Shown piece by piece: positions 40,827 through 48,945 of a stretch of DNA of 64,000 nucleotides. The notes beneath the pieces were generated by a model. The model had not been told where the DNA came from and ran no database searches. It saw only the letters and a list, made by a program, of their open reading frames with translations. The number at the start of each line of letters is the position of its first letter. Position 1 is the stretch's first letter. The stretch lies in NCBI RefSeq assembly GCF_002310815.1, contig NZ_CP011032.1, positions 3,016,001-3,080,000 of the forward strand. Reading direction: 5' to 3'. Made by a program: the position numbers and the translations under genes. The stretch comes from Pseudoalteromonas tunicata. GTDB taxonomy: Bacteria; Pseudomonadota; Gammaproteobacteria; Enterobacterales; Alteromonadaceae.

Positions 40827-40877
40827 TTGTTATTTGAATTGATGTTTCAACAATACCGCAACTGATATCACACCAAT

Positions 40878-40907
40878 AAAAAGCCAGAACTAAATTCTGG
40901 CTTTTTT
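40878..40907. terminator. Bidirectional terminator between hemL and mrcB
   Basis: AAAGCCAGAA pairs with TTCTGGCTTT around CTAAA, with A and T runs on the two sides. It can end both the hemL transcript (forward) and the mrcB transcript (reverse). Confidence 0.9.
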
Positions 40908-40940
40908 GTTACTATTTTTAGCTACTTACGGCTGGAAATA

Positions 40941-43355
40941 CTACATACAGGCTGGAGTTGCTAAAAACTCGGCGGCTCTCACCGGTAAATTTACAACTTT
41001 GCCACAGCCTGGTGGTGCTTGTCGGCCGGTTTGCTCTGAAACAAACGCCCACTTTATAGAAGCCGGACGTTGATCGGCAATTGATTCGGGGTTCAGCTCT
41101 TTAAGATAACGAATATATACTTCAAGTGCCCCTTGCCCACCAGTTAAACCTGCGACCTTATTATCATCTCGACCAAGCCAAGTAACAGTGACCGTATTTT
41201 GATCAAAGCCCGCAAACCAGCTATCACGCAGTTCATTCGTTGTGCCTGTTTTTCCTGCAAATTGAATGGTTGGAAACGCTTGTTTTAGCTTTTTCGCGGT
41301 ACCTTCTAACGTCACACGCTTCATCGCGTACTTAGTTAAATACATTGCATCTTGGTCAAAGCGAGTTTCTTTGGCATTGTGATGTTGATAAATAACCCCA
41401 CCAACGGCATCGGTTATGGCCGCTATCGACGTGAGCTTTTGATAACGTCCCGAGTTAGCAATGGTGCTATACATTTGTGCAACGTCTAGACTCGACAATT
41501 CAAGTGCCCCGAGCAATAACGATGGGTAAGGATTAATCGCGCTCTCGATACCTAGTTTAGTTAACGTACCGGCCACTTTATCAACCCCAACCGCAAGCCC
41601 TAAATTAACCGCAGGCAAATTAATACTTTGGCTAAAAGCTTGATAGAGTGGCACTTCACCTCGATATTGATGATCGTAATTATCAGGCTGCCAACGATTA
41701 CCTTGCTCATCTTTGAGGCTGAGCGGCTTGTCGGCCAATAACGTGCCTAAATGGTACTGTGGTGTCGATAAGGCCGTTAAATAAACCGCCGGTTTTACTA
41801 AGGAGCCGATATTACGCTGGCTATCAAGCACACGATTAAAACCTGACAATCGCGTATCTCGCCCGGCAACTAAGGCCGATATGCCATTATATTCTACATT
41901 CACCGAAACCATGGCCGCTTGGAGCTGACTGACTTTTTTGTTGCGTTCGAGTAACGGTAAGCCTGCAGCAACGGCATCTTCCATCGCCGTTTGTTTATGC
42001 AAATCAAAGTAAGTAAACACTCTTACTCCAGCGTCCAATATATCTTGCGAATCTAACAGTTCGTTCAGTTCTCGACTGACTAAATCAAGATACCCGGGAT
42101 GAGACACTTTGGCACTTTTTTCCATGTCTTCAATGCCAAGAGGACGATTGAGGGCTATTTGATATTCTCTTGGGCTGATCAGTTGATCTTCAGCCATTAA
42201 TCGCAGCACTAAATCTCGTCGCTCCATTGCCCGCTCAGGATAACGCCTAGGATTAAAATACGATGGCCCTTTTACTAAACCAACCAGTAAGGCTATTTGA
42301 TGATATTCCAGTTCATCAACCGGTTTAGCGAAATAAAATTCACTGGCTAATTCAACACCATGCACACCTTGGTTATAGGCTTGACCTAAATACACCTCGT
42401 TGAGATAGGCTTCTAATATTTGATCTTTGCTATAACGAAAATCTAAAATCAAGGCTATCAAGGCCTCATTAAATTTTCGATTAAATGAGCGTTCTCGGCT
42501 TAAATAAAAGTTTTTTGCTAATTGCTGCGTTAAGGTACTGCCACCTTGCACCGTGCGCCCAGCTCGAATATTAGAATACAAAGCTCGTAAAATTGAAAAA
42601 GGTGAAACCCCATGATGATGATAAAAATCACGGTCCTCAACCACCAGTAGCGCGTCCTTTAACATTTCAGGAATGCGTTCTAATGGCACAAACTCACGGT
42701 CTTGCCCTGTTGCGTTACTTAAACGTGCTATTTGCACTGGCTCGAGCCGTGCAGTCGTTAAATTACCAAGTGCTAAATCTCGAATGGTGCGCAGTTTTTG
42801 CCCTCCAAAACCAAGCTCGATAACACGATCAGCTTCTGGGCCATCAAAAAATTCAAACGAGCGCATGTGAATGGTAATTTTATTACCTTGAACAATGTAT
42901 TGCCCAGTCGAACTAAGCTGATTAACTTGTGAATAATTGAGTCGCTTTAACTCCCAAATCACCTCATCAATTGATAAATATTGCCCAGGATAAAACTGCA
43001 TTGCTCGCGCATATACTTGCGCAGGTAATTGCCATTTATTGCCTTCAAATTGGCGGCTGATTTTAGAATCCAAATAAATAACATACAGCGCTATCACCAA
43101 AGTCAGTGTTAAGCCGCCTTTCCAAATAATTGACCAAAGCGTGCCTAACATACGGCTTTTTATCTGTGGCCATGTGCGCTTTGCTTTAGCTGGATTTGAT
43201 TCTGATTTAGCTTTGCTTTTTGCTGATGGTGTACGTTTTTTTCGAGCTGGCTTAGCGGCTTGCTCAGCTTTTGCTGACTCTGTACTTTTATCGGCGGCTG
43301 TTTTTCGGCTTCTTTTTCTAGGCGGTTTTTCGGCAGGACTGTCTTTTTCGCTCAT
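40941..43355 (-). CDS. mrcB: Penicillin-binding protein 1B, bifunctional
   Basis: PBP1b polymerises and cross-links peptidoglycan. From ATG 43355 it has 804 residues; an ATG seven codons earlier (43376) is also possible. A Lys/Ala-rich cytoplasmic tail (about 70 residues) precedes the membrane helix (GGLTLTLVIALYVIY), then the UB2H-like region, the GT51 domain (VVEDRDFYHHHGVS with catalytic Glu, QGGSTLTQQLAKN) and the transpeptidase domain with SLVK, SIN and KTGTT motifs. LpoB partner genes are not seen here. It is transcribed alone. Confidence 0.95.
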   Translation of the reverse strand: MSEKDSPAEKPPRKRSRKTAADKSTESAKAEQAAKPARKKRTPSAKSKAKSESNPAKAKRTWPQIKSRMLGTLWSIIWKGGLTLTLVIALYVIYLDSKISRQFEGNKWQLPAQVYARAMQFYPGQYLSIDEVIWELKRLNYSQVNQLSSTGQYIVQGNKITIHMRSFEFFDGPEADRVIELGFGGQKLRTIRDLALGNLTTARLEPVQIARLSNATGQDREFVPLERIPEMLKDALLVVEDRDFYHHHGVSPFSILRALYSNIRAGRTVQGGSTLTQQLAKNFYLSRERSFNRKFNEALIALILDFRYSKDQILEAYLNEVYLGQAYNQGVHGVELASEFYFAKPVDELEYHQIALLVGLVKGPSYFNPRRYPERAMERRDLVLRLMAEDQLISPREYQIALNRPLGIEDMEKSAKVSHPGYLDLVSRELNELLDSQDILDAGVRVFTYFDLHKQTAMEDAVAAGLPLLERNKKVSQLQAAMVSVNVEYNGISALVAGRDTRLSGFNRVLDSQRNIGSLVKPAVYLTALSTPQYHLGTLLADKPLSLKDEQGNRWQPDNYDHQYRGEVPLYQAFSQSINLPAVNLGLAVGVDKVAGTLTKLGIESAINPYPSLLLGALELSSLDVAQMYSTIANSGRYQKLTSIAAITDAVGGVIYQHHNAKETRFDQDAMYLTKYAMKRVTLEGTAKKLKQAFPTIQFAGKTGTTNELRDSWFAGFDQNTVTVTWLGRDDNKVAGLTGGQGALEVYIRYLKELNPESIADQRPASIKWAFVSEQTGRQAPPGCGKVVNLPVRAAEFLATPACM

Positions 43356-43499
43356 AACTCTCAATTCTTTACCCATTTTATGGATTGTAAGTCATCACAA
43401 TCCAAAATAATGCGTAAGCATAACGCGGTTTTATCTTTCACGCAGTAACTTTTAATGCTCTGTTATTGGGCTCAATTAACCTTTGTATTAGACCAATGA

Positions 43500-43670
43500 T
43501 TAAAGCTTACTTGGTTTATTTACCTTCATTAATTTAAACCAAAAAGCGATTTCAAACAGCGCTCCCAACACAAAAAATATTATTCCACCTTCTACTGAAC
43601 CCGCGCTATAAAACACCAATGCCAGCGTTAACAAACCAATTAAAATGCACCACTTCATTAATAATTTCAT
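43500..43670 (-). CDS. Small membrane protein, hypothetical
   Basis: A 56-residue protein with two hydrophobic stretches (WCILIGLLTLALVFY and GIIFFVLGALFEIAFWF) and a basic C-terminus (KLMKVNKPSKL). GGAA lies 7 bases before ATG 43670, which decides against the TTG at 43688. The family is not recognised. It sits alone between mrcB and a forward thioesterase gene. Confidence 0.65.
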   Translation of the reverse strand: MKLLMKWCILIGLLTLALVFYSAGSVEGGIIFFVLGALFEIAFWFKLMKVNKPSKL

Positions 43671-43833
43671 AATCAATTCCATCTTCAAGCTTATTTTCCA
43701 GATATTTTATTATGTGTACTGCGCGCATATTGCACAAGCAGGGCTTTGTAACATTCTGTTTTATCAGACTTGTTAAGCACTGTGCTACTTGCTAGGCTGT
43801 GGCTTTAAATAAAAATTTGAGTGTATCGCTAAC

Positions 43834-44280
43834 ATGGACCACTTCTTACAACAATTCCCAATCCATACTTTTATTAATGTCGCTTGGGGTGAGATGGATG
43901 CCTTACAACATGTTAATAATGTGGCTTACTTTCGCTATTTTGAAACAGCCAGAATCGACTTTTTTAATCAATTTAATCTTCTTGAGGAATTACAAACCAG
44001 CGCAATTGGCCCGGTGATCAGTGAAAATAACGCTCGCTATAAGCGACCTGTGACTTTTCCTGATACTTTAATTGTTGGTGTCAGTATCAGCGAGATTAAA
44101 GAAGACCGTTTTTTGCTGCACTACACTGTTTTTAGCCAAGCGCAACAAGCAGTAACCACTTTAGGATCATCCCAAGTTGTAATGTTTAATTTTAAAACGG
44201 GAAAAAAATCACCACTTTCAACTGACTTAATTAATTTACTGAAGCAATACTGCGAAAATGGCTCAGGTGAAACAATATGA
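43834..44280 (+). CDS. Acyl-CoA thioesterase, 4HBT hotdog family
   Basis: The 148-residue protein is one hotdog domain. VAWGEMDALQHVNNVAYFRY contains the family motif with the active-site Asp, followed by FETARIDFF. It should cleave an acyl-CoA; the acyl chain is unknown. The stop overlaps the start of the next gene (ATGA at 44277-44280), so the two are translationally coupled. Confidence 0.9.
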   Translation: MDHFLQQFPIHTFINVAWGEMDALQHVNNVAYFRYFETARIDFFNQFNLLEELQTSAIGPVISENNARYKRPVTFPDTLIVGVSISEIKEDRFLLHYTVFSQAQQAVTTLGSSQVVMFNFKTGKKSPLSTDLINLLKQYCENGSGETI

Positions 44281-45329
44281 AATTTAATCCATTAGGCTCA
44301 AGCGGATTATCTGTTTCTGAAATATGCTTAGGCAGCATGACTTGGGGCCTGCAAAATAATCAAACAGATGCTGACCAACAGTTAGCAATCGCATTAGCTG
44401 CCGGCATTAACTTTATTGATACCGCAGAGATGTATGCCGTTCCACCAAGTCCAAAAACCTACGGTAAAACCGAGGCCATTATTGGCAATTGGCTTAGCCG
44501 TAATCAGGCAAAACGCAACGAATTAGTTATCGCCACTAAAATTGCAGGGCCAGGTCTAAGCTGGGTACGCGAAGGCAGCCTTATCAGTGGTGAAAGTGTG
44601 TGCCAAGCGGTAGACGCATCATTACAGCGCTTAAAAACCGATTACATCGATTTATTTCAATTACATTGGCCCAACCGCCCATCACCTCATTTTGGTAAAC
44701 ACTGGCACAATGATATTGCTTTTACTGACGTTGATCACCACCGAGCAACTGAACAAATGCTCGATATTCTGCAAGGGTTACAGCGCTGTGTTGATGCAGG
44801 TAAAATTCGCCACTGTGGGTTATCAAACGAAACGCCATGGGGCATCAACCAATATCTTAAACTTGCTAAAAGCCATAATTTACCGCGCATGGTCTCGATT
44901 CAAAATGAATTTAACTTACTACAAAGTAAAGACTGGCCGTATTTAATTGAACAATGTGTTTATGAAGAGATTGCTTATTTACCTTGGTCTCCCCTTGCGG
45001 GCGGAGCGCTAAGTGGTAAATATTTAGATGGTGCAAGGCCTGAAGGCTCGCGCTGGAGTCTTATTCAGCGTAATGGGTTGTTTCGCGACACGGCGCAATC
45101 AGAACTAGCCACTGCCGCATATTGCGACCTTGCCGCGCAACATAAAATCAGCCCTGCACAATTAGCTAATGCTTGGTGCAAACAAGTAAACGGGGTTACC
45201 TCAACCATTATTGGCGCTACAACCCCCGCGCAATTGAATGAAAATATAGCCGCCTTTGAAATTGAACTCACGGACGAAGCATTGACTGAGATTAACCAAA
45301 TTTTACAAACCTACCCGCTGGCATTTTAA
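44277..45329 (+). CDS. tas: NADPH-dependent aldo/keto reductase, Tas-like
   Basis: The 350-residue protein is a TIM-barrel reductase. It shares with E. coli Tas the pattern INFIDTAEMYAVPPSPKTYG, DYIDLFQLHWPNRP and CGLSNETPWGINQYLKLA, with the catalytic Asp/Tyr in DTAEMY. The residue set YLPWSPLAGGALSGKYLDGA is also typical. The substrate is not known. It is coupled to the thioesterase gene by a 4-base overlap. Confidence 0.88.
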   Translation: MKFNPLGSSGLSVSEICLGSMTWGLQNNQTDADQQLAIALAAGINFIDTAEMYAVPPSPKTYGKTEAIIGNWLSRNQAKRNELVIATKIAGPGLSWVREGSLISGESVCQAVDASLQRLKTDYIDLFQLHWPNRPSPHFGKHWHNDIAFTDVDHHRATEQMLDILQGLQRCVDAGKIRHCGLSNETPWGINQYLKLAKSHNLPRMVSIQNEFNLLQSKDWPYLIEQCVYEEIAYLPWSPLAGGALSGKYLDGARPEGSRWSLIQRNGLFRDTAQSELATAAYCDLAAQHKISPAQLANAWCKQVNGVTSTIIGATTPAQLNENIAAFEIELTDEALTEINQILQTYPLAF

Positions 45330-45332
45330 ACT

Positions 45333-45366
45333 TTAAGCGCCTATTTGTGATGGGCGCTTAATTCTT
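45333..45366 (+). terminator. Terminator after the tas-like gene
   Basis: TTAAGCGCC (45333-45341) pairs with GGCGCTTAA (45353-45361) around an 11-base loop, followed by TTCTTTT. It begins 4 bases after the stop codon. Confidence 0.82.
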
Positions 45367-45478
45367 TTCAATATAAAAAATTCAATAATTTAAATCGCTA
45401 CAACCTAAATAGTTTGATAAATAATTCCTTTTGTTAATTTAAATAATCGTTAAATATTGGTGAACTGTCCCTTTTTAG

Positions 45479-45506
45479 TTGCAAATTACGAAGGGTATCG
45501 TATATT
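45479..45506 (+). promoter_or_regulatory. Predicted promoter of the LytTR gene
   Basis: TTGCAA (45479-45484) and TATATT (45501-45506) stand 16 bases apart, about 80 bases before the gene. The first TACGA-N6-TCGTA dyad (45487-45502) fills the spacer and overlaps the -10 box by two bases, the layout of a repressible promoter. Confidence 0.6.
45487..45502. promoter_or_regulatory. Dyad operator copy 1 (TACGA-N6-TCGTA)
   Basis: A 16-bp dyad with perfect 5-base arms, TACGA-AGGGTA-TCGTA. It is the first of three copies in 0.9 kb, all upstream of genes of the same cluster. The 16-bp dyad form is like the operators of BlaI/MecI/CopY repressors; the protein is encoded 0.95 kb downstream. Binding is inferred. 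Confidence 0.65.
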
Positions 45507-45509
45507 GGC

Positions 45510-45525
45510 TACGAGTTATTTCGTA
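45510..45525. promoter_or_regulatory. Dyad operator copy 2 (TACGA-N6-TCGTA)
   Basis: TACGA-GTTATT-TCGTA, centred 23 bases (about two helical turns) after copy 1, so two dimers could bind on the same face. It lies just downstream of the predicted -10 box, at the transcript start. Confidence 0.65.
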
Positions 45526-45584
45526 TTAAAATAATTAACTATAAATAACCATTAACGTACTCAGTGATGCACAAGGAGAAGATC

Positions 45585-46346
45585 ATGGCTAAGTTCAGTG
45601 TAATAATTGCAGAAAGTTCAAATGTAAAAATTGATTCGATTAATCAATGTGTTAAACAAGACAATGATTTCGAAGTTGCAGTTGTTACTCATAATGCAAA
45701 TGAAGTAATTGATTTATGCAATAATACTCAAGCTGACTTACTCCTTGTTAACCACTCCTTATTCGAAACGCAAGATCTTCCAATTTTAATAAGTCTTATT
45801 CCAATTCATACCAAAATTGCTTTTTTATCTGATGATGCAAGTTTCGCCATTGAAGCTTTTGATTTAGGAGCCGTTGATTTTTTACTGCCACCCTTTACCG
45901 AGCAACGGATCAACAAACTATTTGATAAATTTAAAAAACTTCATCAAAATCAATCTGCTTATCCTTTTAAGCAAATTCAAGCGCTATTAAATAAATCTCA
46001 TGAACCACAAAATAATAATGAATCAATTATTGTCAAAGACTCAGGCCGAATTCGTATTATTGATGCGGATGAAATAATTTGGATTGGTGGTGCTGGGAAT
46101 TATGTCGAAATTCACTTAGCCCAAGAAGCCCGACCAATTTTACACCGAGAAACCTTATCAACCATGCTTGAAAAAATGGCATCCCATGGTTTTATTCGTA
46201 TTCACCGCTCAACTCTGGTCAAAAAACGTAGCATTAAAGAAGTACAGCCTACTGAAAGTGGTGACTATTTATTAACATTAAAAAATGGTGCTAATCTAAA
46301 TTTATCACGCCGTTACAAACAAAACATGGCTGAAATTTTAAATTAA
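45585..46346 (+). CDS. LytTR-type regulator with a degenerate receiver domain
   Basis: The 253-residue protein has an N-terminal receiver-like fold (about 4-118) and a C-terminal LytTR DNA-binding domain (about 147-250; IVKDSGRIRIIDADEIIWI, FIRIHRSTLVKK). AGGAGA lies 7 bases before ATG 45585. The phosphorylation site is lost: the acceptor Asp is Asn 56 (LLLVNHS), the acidic pair is E10-S11, and the conserved Lys is Pro 102 (FLLPPF); the Thr switch remains as Ser 82. So it should act without ordinary phosphorylation, perhaps controlled by its amount. The promoter carries two TACGA-N6-TCGTA dyads, also found before the blaI-like gene downstream. No partner kinase is adjacent. Confidence 0.88.
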   Translation: MAKFSVIIAESSNVKIDSINQCVKQDNDFEVAVVTHNANEVIDLCNNTQADLLLVNHSLFETQDLPILISLIPIHTKIAFLSDDASFAIEAFDLGAVDFLLPPFTEQRINKLFDKFKKLHQNQSAYPFKQIQALLNKSHEPQNNNESIIVKDSGRIRIIDADEIIWIGGAGNYVEIHLAQEARPILHRETLSTMLEKMASHGFIRIHRSTLVKKRSIKEVQPTESGDYLLTLKNGANLNLSRRYKQNMAEILN

Positions 46347-46380
46347 AATAAACAAATAATTAACAAACATCTTTTTTTAT

Positions 46381-46396
46381 TACGATAAAACTCGTA
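46381..46396. promoter_or_regulatory. Dyad operator copy 3 (TACGA-N6-TCGTA)
   Basis: TACGA-TAAAAC-TCGTA, 44 bases before the blaI-like ATG. It overlaps a TATATT -10 box (46395-46400) by the same two bases as copy 1 does at the LytTR promoter. It fits autoregulation by the BlaI-like protein. Confidence 0.65.
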
Positions 46397-46439
46397 TATT
46401 AGTGGCGTATCTGAGTAAAAAATACATTGAGCCATATAA

Positions 46440-46823
46440 ATGCAAAAATCAAAAGCCGTCCCGACAACAACAGAGTTGAATTTACTCAATATTCTTTGGA
46501 AAATTCAACCTGCATCAGTGAAGCGGGTGCATGAGAAGCTCACAGAGACTCAATCAGTTGGCTACACTACCGTATTAAAAATGCTCCAAATTATGCATGA
46601 TAAAGGATTAGTCGTTAGAGATGAAAGCCAGCGAGCACACCTTTATAAAGCTTATGACTCTGAAGTACATACACAAAATTCAATTATAAAAGACTTACTT
46701 CACAAAGCGTTTAGTGGTTCTAAATACAACTTAGTTGTCCGCGCGCTTGGGGATGGTGCCAGTAAAGAAGAAATAAATGGCATTCGGAAACTACTTGATA
46801 ACCTAGAACAAAAACAATCGTAG
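46440..46823 (+). CDS. BlaI/MecI/CopY-family transcriptional repressor
   Basis: A 127-residue protein with a winged-helix domain (PTTTELNLLNILWKIQPASV, VGYTTVLKMLQIMHDKGLVV, DESQRAHLYKA) and a C-terminal helical dimer region (LLHKAFSGSKYNLVVRALGD). Relatives bind 16-bp dyads and are inactivated by cleavage triggered by a BlaR-type membrane protease. The protease-like gene starts 10 bases downstream. A TACGA-N6-TCGTA dyad overlaps its own promoter, so autoregulation is expected. It is probably not tied to a beta-lactamase: none is adjacent. Confidence 0.92.
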   Translation: MQKSKAVPTTTELNLLNILWKIQPASVKRVHEKLTETQSVGYTTVLKMLQIMHDKGLVVRDESQRAHLYKAYDSEVHTQNSIIKDLLHKAFSGSKYNLVVRALGDGASKEEINGIRKLLDNLEQKQS

Positions 46824-46832
46824 ACTCAATAA

Positions 46833-48704
46833 ATGGACATTATTGAACTTATTATTAGTAGCTCATTCTTCCAAACACTTTCGGTCATTTTGTTGCACTT
46901 CATATGGCAAGCCTTGGCGATTACTTTTAGTGTTTTTGTTTTACTAAAAATAGTCAATAATCAATATGCCCACGCAAGATACCTGATTTGCTTAGCAGCC
47001 TTAATTATATGCTTAATCGCGCCTTGTTTAACTTCCTTATTTTTAAGTTATAGTCCTGAATCTGAAATAATTTTTAATAGCTCTGAACTTGATATTACAA
47101 AAGATATACTAACAGGCAGCGACTCATATCCTACTGATATTTTTGATTATCTCCCTATAATGTCACTGATTTGGATTGCTGGAGTTATTTATTTTAGTAT
47201 CAAACTTATCGTTCAATTGTACTACACCAGTCAGTTACCAAAACAGTCCAGTGTGTTACCAAATGAACAACTTCAACTGCTATTCAATACATTACAACAA
47301 AAAATAAATGTAACTAAGCGCGCAAAATTACTTATCTCTTTAAAAGCTGAAGTGCCAATGGTGATTGGCTGGCTTAAACCCATCGTTTTATTACCTTTAT
47401 CAATGAGTACAGGTTTAAGCTTGCAACAAATAGAAATGTTACTCGCACACGAACTAGCCCATATTAAACGTTACGATTACCTTGTTAATTTAATTCAAAC
47501 TATGGTGGAAGTCTTATTCTTTTTTCACCCCGCAGTTTTTTGGTTATCAAAACAAATTCGTGCAGAAAGAGAGTATTGCTGTGATGATGCTGCTATTGCA
47601 TGTTGTGGAACACCACTGGCGTACGCAAATACTTTAACTAATGCTGAATTACTTCGGCCTCATCATATTCCCACTCTTGCAATGGCCGCAAGCGGTGGTG
47701 ATTTACTAACTCGTGTTAATAGAATGATTACACAGCATCATTGCACTTCAAATAACAAAGGTTCCTCAACAAGCTTAGCTGGCTTGTTGATTGTTTTCGT
47801 TTTTGTTTGTTTAGTAAGTACTCATAAAGTACTGGCGATGTTTCATACTGAACAATCAGCTATTGCTCAGAACATTGAAACCAACTTAGTTACACAAAAT
47901 TCAACCGCACCAATCAAGGAGCAAACGTTAGAGACTCAATTATTAAACGAGACTCTTGAGGTTAATCTCCCAGCAAACAAAATAGCTCCATCAATAAAAC
48001 CCATTATTCTGTCTAGTGATGCTTCGGTTGTTGTTAATAAAACATATAACTCAGCAAGTAATATTGAATTAAAAGACAACAGTAAAGCCACAACTGTTGT
48101 TGATGATAAATTAAACGATAGCAAGCTTAAGCCTATTACTCGCCTAGCAACAGTCGAGCAAAATGACTTAAAAGAGCCTATTATCCAACGAACAATTACT
48201 AAAACCCTACAAGAATCGCCCATAAAAACAGCACAAGCGATAAAACAGTTAAAAGCATCTGAAGTAACAGTATCAGCATCAAAATTGGCTAAATTAACTA
48301 ACTCAGTTGAAGAACCTGAGACCCTCACCCCACCACAAAAAAATAAAGAAGCAACTAACCTTGAGCCAACTAAAAAACAAAACTTAGCTCCGAAAGAGCA
48401 GTCGGCAAAGCTTATTCATTTTGTTACACCAAGCTTTCCAAAACTCGCGGTTGTCAGAAAAAAAGAATCGCCAATTGAAGTTCATTTTACGATCAATGCT
48501 CAGGGTGAAGTCACCAATATTAACTTTACTAATGGCAGAAGAGTATTTACCAAAGCAATAGAAAAAGCCTTGGCGCAATGGAAGTTCAACCCCAAAATGG
48601 TTGACGGAGTCCCTGTTGCAACGCAATTGAGCAGAACATTTAATTTCTCAAATGAGCACGCGGACGATGTTGCGAGTATTGGCTCTCGGATTAAACGGAT
48701 TTAA
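46833..48704 (+). CDS. BlaR-like M56 metallopeptidase fused to a TonB C-terminal domain
   Basis: A 623-residue membrane protein. The N-terminal part (1-335) has four membrane helices and the M56 zinc-protease site: HELAH at 206-210 and the third ligand Glu 247 in AEREYCCDDAA. The family pattern VPMVIGWLKPIVLLP precedes it. After the last helix (about 315-331), a Ser/Thr/Lys-rich linker of roughly 200 residues leads to a TonB-like C-terminal domain (about 540-615: SPIEVHFTINAQGEV, KAIEKALAQWKFNP). There is no penicillin-binding sensor domain as in BlaR1. It probably inactivates the BlaI-like repressor encoded upstream in response to a periplasmic signal; the signal is unknown. Confidence 0.9.
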   Translation: MDIIELIISSSFFQTLSVILLHFIWQALAITFSVFVLLKIVNNQYAHARYLICLAALIICLIAPCLTSLFLSYSPESEIIFNSSELDITKDILTGSDSYPTDIFDYLPIMSLIWIAGVIYFSIKLIVQLYYTSQLPKQSSVLPNEQLQLLFNTLQQKINVTKRAKLLISLKAEVPMVIGWLKPIVLLPLSMSTGLSLQQIEMLLAHELAHIKRYDYLVNLIQTMVEVLFFFHPAVFWLSKQIRAEREYCCDDAAIACCGTPLAYANTLTNAELLRPHHIPTLAMAASGGDLLTRVNRMITQHHCTSNNKGSSTSLAGLLIVFVFVCLVSTHKVLAMFHTEQSAIAQNIETNLVTQNSTAPIKEQTLETQLLNETLEVNLPANKIAPSIKPIILSSDASVVVNKTYNSASNIELKDNSKATTVVDDKLNDSKLKPITRLATVEQNDLKEPIIQRTITKTLQESPIKTAQAIKQLKASEVTVSASKLAKLTNSVEEPETLTPPQKNKEATNLEPTKKQNLAPKEQSAKLIHFVTPSFPKLAVVRKKESPIEVHFTINAQGEVTNINFTNGRRVFTKAIEKALAQWKFNPKMVDGVPVATQLSRTFNFSNEHADDVASIGSRIKRI

Positions 48705-48945
48705 CATTTAACCTCACATTGTTAAATAAGGTATGATACCGAGCCTGGGCTTTGGATATAAAATTTATCTTATGTCGTTATTTTCAATCTTCACTGCGTT
48801 GAATTAACTTCGCTAGTTACGGGTCAATTCGTTTTTTATTCCTGAATGTATTTGGCTAAAGAAGAATATCCTTGATATTTATATCCGTTTTATCGGTTGA
48901 TAACTTTCCCATCATTTAGGTTAATTCTTTATTTTTGAGTTACGT

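Noticed and set aside
48730..48740. GGTATGATACC palindrome between the M56/TonB gene and the methyltransferase gene
   Set aside because: Short, no second copy noticed and no link to promoter boxes.
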